A DNA stretch of 64,000 nt, taken from positions 698,448-762,447 of the forward strand of contig NZ_JACOFZ010000001.1 in assembly GCF_014284155.1 (NCBI RefSeq), written 5' to 3'. The notes under the pieces are model-generated. The model had not been told where the DNA came from, did not search any database, and saw nothing but the letters and a program-made list of their open reading frames with translations. Within the stretch, counting starts at the first letter, position 1. Every line of letters begins with the position of its first letter. Source of the stretch: Affinundibacterium nitidum (GTDB lineage Bacteria > Pseudomonadota > Gammaproteobacteria > Burkholderiales > Burkholderiaceae_D). Below, in pieces: positions 31,919-40,037 of the stretch. The translations under genes were made by a program, and so were the position numbers.

Positions 31919-32527
31919 ATGTCGGAAACAAAAACTCCACGCCCGCTCTCACCGTTATCAACGTTGATTTTCGCCAGTCGCTGGATACAACTTCCCTTAT
32001 ATCTCGGTTTAATTCTCGCGCAATGCGTTTATGTCTATCACTTTTGGGTTGAGCTCGTTGACTTAGTGAGTGCAGCCATGGGTAATCAAGAGGCGCTTCT
32101 GCATTTACTGAAAGCTGTCTCCGTCACAGGAGAAGCTGCAAAAGGGGTGACCGCCCTCAATGAGACAACCATTATGTTAGTGGTATTGGGCTTGATTGAC
32201 GTTGTCATGATTTCGAATCTTTTAGTAATGGTCATTGTCGGTGGTTATGAAACCTTCGTCTCGCGCCTTGGCTTAGAAAACCATCCGGACCAACCAGAAT
32301 GGCTGTCGCACGTGAATGCTACCGTCCTCAAAGTTAAATTAGCAATGGCTATCATCGGCATCTCTTCCATTCACTTATTGAAGACATTCATCAATGCGAA
32401 AAACTACGAAGCCAAAGAACTGATCGCGCAAACCGTCATTCACGTTGTATTCTTATTGTCTGCGCTTGCGATCGCTTACTGCGACCAACTCATGACTAAA
32501 TCACAGCAAAGTTTGCACAAACATTAA
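31919..32527 (+). CDS. YqhA/UPF0114 family membrane protein
   Basis: 202-residue inner-membrane protein with about four helices (about 22-42, 83-105, 138-157 and 170-186). The segment MVIVGGYETFVSRL and the ASRWIQLPLYLGL start identify the UPF0114/YqhA family, whose function is unknown. AGAGG lies about 10 nt before the ATG. Only 29 nt separate it from the fumarase gene, so the two are probably cotranscribed. Confidence 0.85.
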   Translation: MSETKTPRPLSPLSTLIFASRWIQLPLYLGLILAQCVYVYHFWVELVDLVSAAMGNQEALLHLLKAVSVTGEAAKGVTALNETTIMLVVLGLIDVVMISNLLVMVIVGGYETFVSRLGLENHPDQPEWLSHVNATVLKVKLAMAIIGISSIHLLKTFINAKNYEAKELIAQTVIHVVFLLSALAIAYCDQLMTKSQQSLHKH

Positions 32528-32556
32528 TTCCATTTATATTCCAAGAGAGCCTCATC

Positions 32557-34074
32557 ATGACCGTTATTAAGCAAGATGATCTGATTGAATCAGTCGCCGC
32601 TGCCCTGCAGTACATCAGCTACTACCACCCTGCGGATTACATTTCTCATTTAGCGCGCGCTTACGAAATCGAACAAAGTCCAGCCGCAAAAGATGCGATC
32701 GCACAAATTCTGACGAACTCCCGCATGTGCGCCGAAGGTAAGCGTCCGATTTGCCAAGACACTGGTATCGTCAACGTGTTTTTAAAAATTGGTATGGGTG
32801 TGCGTTTCGAAGGTTTTACGGGCTCTATCATCGATGCCGTGAACGAAGGTGTGCGCCGCGGCTATGCATACTCTGAAAACGTCTTGCGTGCCTCTATTGT
32901 GGCTGATCCACAATTTGAACGTAAAAACACCAAAGATAATACCCCTGCGGTAGTCCACATGGAACTCGTCCCGGGCAATACCGTTGACGTGCAATTAGCT
33001 GCAAAAGGTGGCGGCTCGGAAAACAAAACGAAGTTCGTGATGTTGAACCCATCTGATTCCTTAGTGGATTGGGTGATGAAGACGGTTCCAACGATGGGTG
33101 CAGGTTGGTGCCCACCAGGCATGCTCGGTATTGGTATCGGTGGTACAGCGGAAAAAGCAATGTTGATGGCGAAAGAATCCTTGATGGAAGACATCGACAT
33201 GCACGAGTTGAAATTACGTGGACCTCAAAACAAAACGGAAGAGCTGCGTATTGAATTGTGCGACAAGATCAATGCACTCGGCATTGGCGCACAAGGCCTT
33301 GGTGGTTTGACGACAGTGCTCGACGTTAAGATCAACATGTATCCAACACATGCTGCCTCTAAACCAGTGGCGATGATTCCAAACTGTGCAGCGACTCGCC
33401 ATGGGCACTTTGTACTTGATGGTTCTGGCCCTGCTTACATGGAACCACCATCACTATCCAACTGGCCAGACGTACACTGGGTTGCCGACACTGAAAAATC
33501 CAAACGCATCGACTTGAATACCTTGACCAAAGAAGAAGTCGCCTCTTGGAAACCAGGCCAAACTTTACTCTTGAACGGCAAGATGCTCACGGGCCGCGAT
33601 GCCGCACACAAACGTATTCAAGACATGTTGGCGAAAGGCGAAACTTTACCAGTCGATTTCACCAATCGCGTGATTTACTACGTTGGCCCAGTCGACCCAG
33701 TACGCGACGAAGCTGTTGGCCCTGCAGGCCCAACGACGGCAACGCGTATGGATAAATTCACCGACATGATGCTCGAAAAAACCGGTCTCATTTCTATGAT
33801 TGGTAAAGCGGAACGAGGCCCAGTCGCGATCGAATCCATCAAAAAACACAAATCTGCTTATTTAATGGCAGTCGGTGGTGCGGCTTATTTGGTTTCAAAG
33901 GCAATTAAACATGCGAAAGTCGTTGGTTTCGCTGATCTCGGCATGGAAGCGATCTACGAGTTTGACGTTGTCGATATGCCAGTCACAGTCGCTGTCGACG
34001 CAAACGGCACGTCTGTCCATAATACGGGTCCGAAAGAATGGCAAGCAAAGATTGGTATCATTCCCGTTGCTTGA
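32557..34074 (+). CDS. Fumarate hydratase, class I
   Basis: Iron-sulfur-dependent fumarase of the TCA cycle, 505 residues, single-chain with the N-terminal alpha and C-terminal beta parts fused. The three 4Fe-4S ligands are the cysteines in ICQDTG, AGWCPPG and IPNCAAT; the catalytic C-terminal part has GPTTATRMD and AERGPVA. AAGAGAG precedes the ATG by about 7 nt. Oxygen-sensitive by family. It is followed 10 nt later by murI. Confidence 0.95.
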   Translation: MTVIKQDDLIESVAAALQYISYYHPADYISHLARAYEIEQSPAAKDAIAQILTNSRMCAEGKRPICQDTGIVNVFLKIGMGVRFEGFTGSIIDAVNEGVRRGYAYSENVLRASIVADPQFERKNTKDNTPAVVHMELVPGNTVDVQLAAKGGGSENKTKFVMLNPSDSLVDWVMKTVPTMGAGWCPPGMLGIGIGGTAEKAMLMAKESLMEDIDMHELKLRGPQNKTEELRIELCDKINALGIGAQGLGGLTTVLDVKINMYPTHAASKPVAMIPNCAATRHGHFVLDGSGPAYMEPPSLSNWPDVHWVADTEKSKRIDLNTLTKEEVASWKPGQTLLLNGKMLTGRDAAHKRIQDMLAKGETLPVDFTNRVIYYVGPVDPVRDEAVGPAGPTTATRMDKFTDMMLEKTGLISMIGKAERGPVAIESIKKHKSAYLMAVGGAAYLVSKAIKHAKVVGFADLGMEAIYEFDVVDMPVTVAVDANGTSVHNTGPKEWQAKIGIIPVA

Positions 34075-34084
34075 GAATCTCTCC

Positions 34085-34957
34085 ATGACTCAGGTTCAAC
34101 AAGAACCAACTGAATCAGTTCAACACGCCAACAGCCAAGCGCCTGTTGGCGTATTTGATTCAGGTATCGGTGGCCTATCGGTCGTTCAACATCTACGCCA
34201 AGAATTACCAAACGAAGAATTCCTTTACCTTGCCGACTCCGCCTATGCACCGTATGGCGAACGTTCCAATGAAGAACTCATCTCTCGCAGTGTCAAGATT
34301 ACTGAGTTTTTCTTAAGTAGAGGAATCAAAGCTCTGGTCATTGCGTGTAACACGGCAACCGCCGCAGCGGTGGCAGAGTTGCGTCAACGTTACCCGCAAT
34401 TAATCATCATCGGCATGGAACCAGGTATCAAGCCAGCTGCCGCACGTAGCGAAAGTAAAGTGGTTGGCGTTTTGGCGACGCGCAGTACTTTGCAGAGTGA
34501 GAAATTTCAAAAGCTCAGCTCGCAATTAGCCGACGAGACGCAGACCACGTTTATTCCCCAAGCCTGTATTGGTCTGGTCAATCAGATCGAGCAAGGTGAT
34601 TTAAATTCGCCAGCAATTGTAGAGCTCGTGCGTCAATATGTGACGCCGTTATTAGAGAAGCATGTCGACACTCTCGTCTTAGGATGCACTCACTACCCTT
34701 TCGTGGCACCGCAAATTCGTGCGGTGATAGCGGAGCAATTACCAAACACTGAGAGGACTATTTATTTGATCGACACGAGTGAAGCCGTCGCCCGACGTCT
34801 ACGCTCTTTATTGGATCGTGAAGGCCTGTTGAATCTTAAACCGTCAAAACAAACGCGACATTTAGCGGCTTGGACCACAGGTCAAAGTCTCACCTTGAAA
34901 CGCGCGCTCGGTTTTATCAACGAATCAGACAGTTTAGCCAGCGAGCTATCCATTTAA
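34085..34957 (+). CDS. murI: Glutamate racemase
   Basis: Makes D-glutamate for peptidoglycan, cytosolic, 290 residues. FDSGIGGLSV at the N-terminus, the two catalytic cysteines Cys88 (ACNTATA) and Cys202 (GCTHYPF) and the ADSAYAPYG loop are present. The ATG at 34085 has GAGAA about 8 nt upstream; the open frame begins much earlier inside the fumarase gene, and that extension is not protein-like. Part of a probable fumarase-murI-SPINDLY transcript. Confidence 0.95.
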   Translation: MTQVQQEPTESVQHANSQAPVGVFDSGIGGLSVVQHLRQELPNEEFLYLADSAYAPYGERSNEELISRSVKITEFFLSRGIKALVIACNTATAAAVAELRQRYPQLIIIGMEPGIKPAAARSESKVVGVLATRSTLQSEKFQKLSSQLADETQTTFIPQACIGLVNQIEQGDLNSPAIVELVRQYVTPLLEKHVDTLVLGCTHYPFVAPQIRAVIAEQLPNTERTIYLIDTSEAVARRLRSLLDREGLLNLKPSKQTRHLAAWTTGQSLTLKRALGFINESDSLASELSI

Positions 34958-34970
34958 ACTGAGGACAACG

Positions 34971-37025
34971 ATGCTCAAATGGCTCAAATCGGTGATAACA
35001 CCAAGCGTCGAGACCAAGCCTCCGCTGGCGAACACCGTTACAGTTTCAGATGAAGAAAAAATTAGCTCTGAACAATGGCGTCAACGTGGCAATCAGTTCC
35101 TCGACCAAAATAATCTAGTTGAAGCCCTTAATTGCTACCGTAAGAGTCTGAGCTTGAACAAAGATGATGTCGCCAGCCTCGTTAACTTAGGCTTTATCCT
35201 CGCCCAAACAGGTGACAACGAAGAAGCACACAATTCATTTTCTCGCGCCCTCGATTTAGATCCAAGTAACGTCGATGCCCTGTTTAGCCTTGGGAATTTA
35301 TACAAGCAAAGAAGAGCCTTTCACGAAGCAATTGACTACTATCAAAAGACACTCACGATTCAAGCGGATTTCGATTTTTGTCGAAAAGAACTATGTGAGG
35401 CTCTGGTCCTCGCTGGCACTCCTGCACTTGCCATCACTTGCTTCATCGCACGCCCATTCTTTGTCGTGAATAGTTTTGAATTTCACGCCTACAAAGCACA
35501 CTTACATTTACAGGCCGATCAAGAAGATAGCGCGCTGAAAGAATTTCAAGCTGCTGCAACAATACAAGCATCCAACCCGAATATTCAACTACAACTTGCC
35601 TGCCTGTTTTTAAGAAAAAAGAACTTTAGTCAAGCACAACACTTACTCCGGAAAATTCTAGCGACAGATCCAAAACATAGTGAGGCTTTAAGCTTTCTGG
35701 CTGCATCCTATCAGCTTCAAGGACAAACTGCGAAGGCAGTCACATCGTATCGACAAGCGATCGAATTAGACCAGAAAAATTTGACTGCGCATCAGAACTT
35801 ACTCTACGCGCTGAGCTACGATGAACAATGTACGCCTACTGCTTATCTCGAAGAAGCAAAAACTTTCGCTGCAAAACTTCGCGTTGGAGTCACTCCAGCT
35901 GCACGATTCCATTCCCAGAAAAATGAATCGTCTCCGCTCAGACTAGGTTTTGTGTCTGGTGACTTACGAGGACATCCAGTCGGTCTTTTTCTTGAGTCAG
36001 CGCTCGCTGAAATTTCGAGAACCGATTTTCAATGTATCGCCTATGCCAACTACCCTGTTGAAGATGCAATTAGCCAACGTTTGAAGAAGCTGTTTTGCGA
36101 ATGGAATGTAGTAAGTAGCCTCAATGATGACGAACTGAGTGAGAAAATCCAGTTGGATCGTGTCGACATCTTGATTGATCTCGCTGGCCATACTGAACGA
36201 AATCGTCTAGCTGTATTTTGCAGGAAACCAGCACCAGTTCAAGTCGCATGGCTAGGATACTGGGCAAGTACAGGCTTATCAGAAATCGACTACATCTTGG
36301 TCGATGATAAGTCAGTCGAAGATGGGGATGAAGCATACTTCACTGAAAGGCCATATCGCTTGCCTGGGTCGCGCTTGTGTATGAGCATCCCTCAGACAAC
36401 TAGACCTCTAACACCCAATCAAAGTCCAGCATTACAAAAAGGACATATCACGTTTGGTTCATTTCAGGTGATGAGCAAGATTAATCGCTCAAGTTTACAA
36501 CTTTGGGCTCAAGTGATGCAGTCCGTCCCAAATTCACGACTGCGTTTGCAAAATGCTGCGTTCGATCACGAGGATGCGCGATTAGAATTTTTAGCACGCT
36601 TAACGAAAGAAGGGTTCGACACCCTTCGTATCGACTTGTATGGAAGTATGTCTTACACCGATTACCTCGCGGCACATGCCGAGGTGGATATCATCCTCGA
36701 CACCTATCCGTTTCCCGGCGGCACCACGACTGCCGAAGCGATCTGGATGGGAGTCCCGACACTTAGCCTTCGCGGTCGCGATTTACTAAGCCGCCAAGGC
36801 GAAAGTATGCTAACTTGTGTTGGCATACCAGATTGGGTAGCCAAGGATAAGGAGGATTTCGTCGCGATCGCTGTTGCCAAGGCAAATGATCTCAATGGCC
36901 TCAGCCAAACTCGACAATGCTTGCGTCAAGCAGCGCTGTCATCCCCCTTATTTAATGCGCCGCTTTTCTCCAAAAATCTGACAACTGCCTTTAGAGAAAT
37001 ATGGCAAGAAAAAATGAAGGCGTAA
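34971..37025 (+). CDS. TPR-containing O-GlcNAc transferase-like protein (SPINDLY type)
   Basis: 684 residues. The N-terminal half (about 30-300) is a run of tetratricopeptide repeats; the C-terminal half (about 310-684) is the SPINDLY/glycosyltransferase-41 fold, seen in GHPVGLFLESAL, DILIDLAGHTERNRLAVF, VQVAWLGYWASTG and DTYPFPGGTTTAEAIWMGVP, the last being the nucleotide-sugar site. Relatives transfer sugars to Ser/Thr of proteins; in bacteria the targets are mostly unknown, and cell-surface or flagellar proteins are suspected. No signal peptide, so cytosolic. GAGG lies 7 nt before the ATG and only 13 nt after murI. Confidence 0.88.
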   Translation: MLKWLKSVITPSVETKPPLANTVTVSDEEKISSEQWRQRGNQFLDQNNLVEALNCYRKSLSLNKDDVASLVNLGFILAQTGDNEEAHNSFSRALDLDPSNVDALFSLGNLYKQRRAFHEAIDYYQKTLTIQADFDFCRKELCEALVLAGTPALAITCFIARPFFVVNSFEFHAYKAHLHLQADQEDSALKEFQAAATIQASNPNIQLQLACLFLRKKNFSQAQHLLRKILATDPKHSEALSFLAASYQLQGQTAKAVTSYRQAIELDQKNLTAHQNLLYALSYDEQCTPTAYLEEAKTFAAKLRVGVTPAARFHSQKNESSPLRLGFVSGDLRGHPVGLFLESALAEISRTDFQCIAYANYPVEDAISQRLKKLFCEWNVVSSLNDDELSEKIQLDRVDILIDLAGHTERNRLAVFCRKPAPVQVAWLGYWASTGLSEIDYILVDDKSVEDGDEAYFTERPYRLPGSRLCMSIPQTTRPLTPNQSPALQKGHITFGSFQVMSKINRSSLQLWAQVMQSVPNSRLRLQNAAFDHEDARLEFLARLTKEGFDTLRIDLYGSMSYTDYLAAHAEVDIILDTYPFPGGTTTAEAIWMGVPTLSLRGRDLLSRQGESMLTCVGIPDWVAKDKEDFVAIAVAKANDLNGLSQTRQCLRQAALSSPLFNAPLFSKNLTTAFREIWQEKMKA

Positions 37026-37139
37026 AAAAATCGGCTCATCATTTGGAGTTACCCATTGTTGAACCGATCTTCTTGAATCAAGCGATTAATTTGAGCAATT
37101 AACTCAAGCATTTAACTTAAGCACTTATTCGAACCGACA

Positions 37140-37164
37140 CTGAGCTACCATTACGGTAGCTCAG
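37140..37164 (-). terminator. Hairpin after the aminotransferase gene
   Basis: Perfect 10-bp stem CTGAGCTACC/GGTAGCTCAG with a 5-nt loop, beginning 10 nt past the stop of the minus-strand aminotransferase gene. It lacks a T tract, so it may protect the 3' end of the mRNA rather than terminate by itself. It lies between convergent genes. Confidence 0.55.
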
Positions 37165-37173
37165 AAATTCAAA

Positions 37174-38367
37174 TTAGGCTAATACAGCCGCAATCGCGTT
37201 TGCAGTCGCTTCGACGTTACGTGTATTCAAACCTGCCACACACATACGACCAGAACGAACCAAGTACACACCAAACTCTTCTTTCAAACGATCGCATTGT
37301 TCTGCTGTCAAACCAGTGTAGGAGAACATGCCGCGCTGTGTCAGGAAATAGCTGAAGTCGCGACCAGGAACTTTGGCAGTCAACACATCATGCAATGAAC
37401 GACGCATTGCTTGAATACGATCGCGCATTGCGACTACTTCTGCTTCCCACATTGGGCGCAAAGCTGGATCTGTCAAAACCGTAGCAACGATTTGACCGCC
37501 GTGCATTGGTGGATTTGAATAGTTGCGGCGAATGCCCGCTTTCAATTGACCCAAGACATTGACTGCTTGCGCTGCATCAGGGCAAACCACGCTTAACGCA
37601 CCGCAACGCTCGCCGTACAAGCTCATGCTCTTAGAGAAGGAGTTCGCAACAAACGCGCTCAAGCCAGAATCAGCGATCAAGCGAATTGCGTATGCATCTT
37701 CTTCAATACCATCACCATAGCCTTGGTAAGCCAAGTCGAGGAAAGGAATCAAATTGCGCTCTTTCAACACTGGCACCAATTGTTGCCATTGTTCTTTCGT
37801 CAGATCAACGCCCGTAGGGTTGTGGCAGCATGCGTGCAACAAGACTACACTCTTTTCTTCCGCTTGCTTCAAGCTCGCCAGCATTTCTTCGAAACGCAAG
37901 CCACCCGTTGCAGAGTTATAGTATGGATAGGTTTTAACAGCCAGACCAGAACCTTCAAATACTGCGCGATGATTATCCCACGTTGGATCACTGATCAACA
38001 TCGTTGTATTTGGGAAGTAACGTTTGATGAAATCTGCACCCACTTTCAAGCCACCGCTTGAACCGACTGTTTGCAAAGTCACGACACGACCTGCTTTTAC
38101 TGCCGCATGTTCTGCGCCAAACAACAGATGTTGAACCGCTGTACGGAAGTTCGCTGCACCTTCCATCGGCAAATAAGGACGTGCACCGGCCGCTTCAACT
38201 ACTTTCAGTTCTGCTGCACGTACCGATGGCAACATTGGAATCTTGCCATTGTCGTCAAAGTAAATCCCAATCGACAAATTGATCTTGTTTGGGCGGGTAT
38301 CTTTACCGAACGCTTCATTCAAGGAGAGGATAGGATCGCCTGCGTAGGCTTCGACGTGCTGAAACAT
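37174..38367 (-). CDS. tyrB: Aromatic amino acid aminotransferase (class I)
   Basis: PLP-dependent aminotransferase of 397 residues, acting on aromatic amino acids and aspartate/2-oxoglutarate. The PLP lysine is Lys246 in SFSKSMSLYGERCG, with HACCHNPTGVDLT and the C-terminal RSGRMCVAGL arginine that binds the substrate carboxylate. The family (aspartate/aromatic subgroup Ia) is certain; tyrB versus aspC is judged from the overall wording and is less so. GGAG lies 7 nt before the ATG. It is transcribed alone, with a 563-nt gap upstream. Confidence 0.9.
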   Translation of the reverse strand: MFQHVEAYAGDPILSLNEAFGKDTRPNKINLSIGIYFDDNGKIPMLPSVRAAELKVVEAAGARPYLPMEGAANFRTAVQHLLFGAEHAAVKAGRVVTLQTVGSSGGLKVGADFIKRYFPNTTMLISDPTWDNHRAVFEGSGLAVKTYPYYNSATGGLRFEEMLASLKQAEEKSVVLLHACCHNPTGVDLTKEQWQQLVPVLKERNLIPFLDLAYQGYGDGIEEDAYAIRLIADSGLSAFVANSFSKSMSLYGERCGALSVVCPDAAQAVNVLGQLKAGIRRNYSNPPMHGGQIVATVLTDPALRPMWEAEVVAMRDRIQAMRRSLHDVLTAKVPGRDFSYFLTQRGMFSYTGLTAEQCDRLKEEFGVYLVRSGRMCVAGLNTRNVEATANAIAAVLA

Positions 38368-38930
38368 GTTAAAACTCCAGAGTGAGAAAAATCATAAACA
38401 AGTACAAACCAATCTTAACGCTGCAATTCAAAAATCGTTGACATTTACAACGATCAAAAATCGCAATTTACGAGAAACCATCCTGCTATCTACACATACT
38501 GAGAGGAGGCAAAATCGGCCTCAAACTCTGATCAAGCTGCATTTATTACCGACAATTAACAACACATGGCTCTGCCAATTTCATCGAGAAGGAAATGAGT
38601 TTTCCTCGCATTTTCCTAGGAGTTTCTATCTGGGATAAAGACAGAAGGCATTGTCGTCAGCGACAATCGACGACAAAAAGACGAAATAAAGCGTTTTGTT
38701 GGACAAGTAGAATTTCGTAAAACCGTTATTTTGACACATTTTTCAGGGCAAATCCCGCTGTTTTAGGCATATTTTGCTATGAAATGACCACATAAAACGA
38801 GTTTTTATTCGCTAAGTCCATCAAGGATTTAAATTTGACTTGCTTGAATAACATCCTCTCCTTACACTGTAATGGCAACTTTGATACCGTCGAGTAACAG
38901 CTCCCCCCATTCATAAGGAAGTCATACATC
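38368..38930. other. Intergenic region upstream of tyrB and the DUF1428 gene
   Basis: 563 nt without a convincing gene. It must contain the divergent promoters. The part nearest tyrB is A-rich on the plus strand; the right end holds the promoter candidate at 38840-38868. A plus-strand open frame at 38366-38638 lacks a ribosome-binding site and looks non-coding. Confidence 0.5.
38840..38868 (+). promoter_or_regulatory. Candidate sigma-70 promoter for the DUF1428-VOC pair
   Basis: TTGCTT (38840-38845), a 17-nt spacer and TACACT (38863-38868), about 62 nt upstream of the DUF1428 ATG. Sequence match only. Confidence 0.45.
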
Positions 38931-39284
38931 ATGAACTACATTGATGGTTTTATTATTCCCGTCGCCACCAAAGACAAAGAAGTCTATGCGGAGTATTCCC
39001 GCAAAACTGCTACCCTTTTCAAAGAATTTGGTGTTCTGAACATCGTCGAGTGCTGGGCAGACGATGTTCAGCCTGGCAAAGTGACATCATTTCCACAAGC
39101 TGTCTTACTTAAAGAAGACGAAACCGTTGTCTTCTCATGGATGACCTGGCCCTCCAAAGAAGTACGCGACCTTGCCTGGGAAAAAATGATGGCTGATCCA
39201 CGTTTTTCACCAGAGAGCATCCCCATGCCCTTCGATGGCAAACGCTTGATTTATGGTGGCTTCCAAAAATTGGTTGAATTTTAA
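38931..39284 (+). CDS. DUF1428 family protein
   Basis: 117-residue cytosolic protein with the compact ferredoxin-like (dimeric alpha/beta-barrel) features of DUF1428/YbaA: MNYIDGFIIPV at the start, VLNIVECWADDV and MPFDGKRLIYGGF near the end. Function unknown in the family. AAGGAAG lies about 8 nt upstream. It is 11 nt from the VOC gene, so the two form an operon. Confidence 0.88.
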   Translation: MNYIDGFIIPVATKDKEVYAEYSRKTATLFKEFGVLNIVECWADDVQPGKVTSFPQAVLLKEDETVVFSWMTWPSKEVRDLAWEKMMADPRFSPESIPMPFDGKRLIYGGFQKLVEF

Positions 39285-39295
39285 GGAACAAAACA

Positions 39296-39769
39296 ATGAA
39301 TAAAATTACCCCTTGCTTGTGGTTCAATTTCAACGCAGAAGAAGCTGTCAATCACTACACAAGTATTTTCTCCAATAGCAAAATACTCGATGTTTCTCGT
39401 TATGGAGATGCCGTACCCGAACTCAACGGTAAAGTCCTAACCATGCGTTTTGAAATCGAAGGTCAAACCTTCATTGCATTAAACGCTGGCCCACAATTTC
39501 CATTTACAGAAGCGATCTCGTTATTTGTCGATTGCGAAACCCAAGAAGAAGTTGATCATTACTGGGATCGTTTAGTTGAAGGTGGCGCGCCAGGCCGATG
39601 TGCATGGCTCAAAGATAAATTTGGCGTGTCTTGGCAAATCGTACCGCGCAGTTTAGTGAGCATGCTGCAAGACGATGATGTGGAGCGTTCAGCGCGCGTA
39701 ATGAAAGCGATGATGGAGATGAGCAAGATCGAAGTCGCCAAGCTTGAAGCTGCTTATCACAACAAGTAG
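39296..39769 (+). CDS. VOC family (PhnB-like) protein
   Basis: 157-residue protein of the vicinal-oxygen-chelate superfamily, PhnB/3-demethylubiquinone-methyltransferase-like group: ITPCLWFNFNAEEAVNHYTS, FIALNAGP and the C-terminal KFGVSWQIVPR are typical. No catalytic activity can be read from sequence; members often bind small metabolites. AAGGA precedes the ATG by 8 nt. It ends at a strong terminator. Confidence 0.87.
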   Translation: MNKITPCLWFNFNAEEAVNHYTSIFSNSKILDVSRYGDAVPELNGKVLTMRFEIEGQTFIALNAGPQFPFTEAISLFVDCETQEEVDHYWDRLVEGGAPGRCAWLKDKFGVSWQIVPRSLVSMLQDDDVERSARVMKAMMEMSKIEVAKLEAAYHNK

Positions 39770-39794
39770 AGGTATTTAGCAGCATTTTCAATAT

Positions 39795-39832
39795 CTCACG
39801 TTTGCAATCAACTTAGCGCAAACGTGAGTTTT
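39795..39832 (+). terminator. Terminator after the DUF1428-VOC pair
   Basis: Perfect 11-bp stem CTCACGTTTGC (39795-39805) and GCAAACGTGAG (39818-39828), 12-nt loop, followed by TTTTA. It insulates the next operon. Confidence 0.88.
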
Positions 39833-39903
39833 ATCTCAAAGCCTTTCGTCTTTCTTCACCACCCTAAGAATTTTTCGGCAAAAAATCTCGAAGTTCACTC
39901 TGC

Positions 39904-39933
39904 TTGACTTTCCAAAAAGCCGAATGCTACACT
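39904..39933 (+). promoter_or_regulatory. Sigma-70-type promoter of the hydrolase-blaI-M56 operon
   Basis: TTGACT (39904-39909), an 18-nt spacer and TACACT (39928-39933). The -10 hexamer lies inside the first of two tandem dyads, so a bound repressor would block RNA polymerase. The predicted start is about 95-100 nt before the first ATG. Confidence 0.7.
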
Positions 39934-39956
39934 TGCAGCATGCTACACAAGTAGCA
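39925..39956 (+). promoter_or_regulatory. Two back-to-back 16-nt dyads, candidate BlaI operator
   Basis: TGCTACACTTGCAGCA (39925-39940) is followed with no gap by TGCTACACAAGTAGCA (39941-39956). Each is a dyad of TGCTAC and GTAGCA (GCAGCA in the first) around 4 nt; 12 of 16 positions are identical between copies. BlaI/MecI/CopY repressors are known to bind short dyads of this kind, often as adjacent pairs, in their own promoters, and such a repressor is the second gene of this operon. Confidence 0.72.
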
Positions 39957-40037
39957 AATAATTTGAGATAGTTAAATATTGGATTCCCCCAATAGCACTA
40001 CCGATGTCTAAATGATGAAAAACATCAAAGGAACACC

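Noticed and set aside
38366-38638. 90-codon plus-strand frame upstream of the DUF1428 gene
   Set aside because: No ribosome-binding site; starts inside the tyrB leader and has a random-looking, Asn/Thr/His-rich composition.
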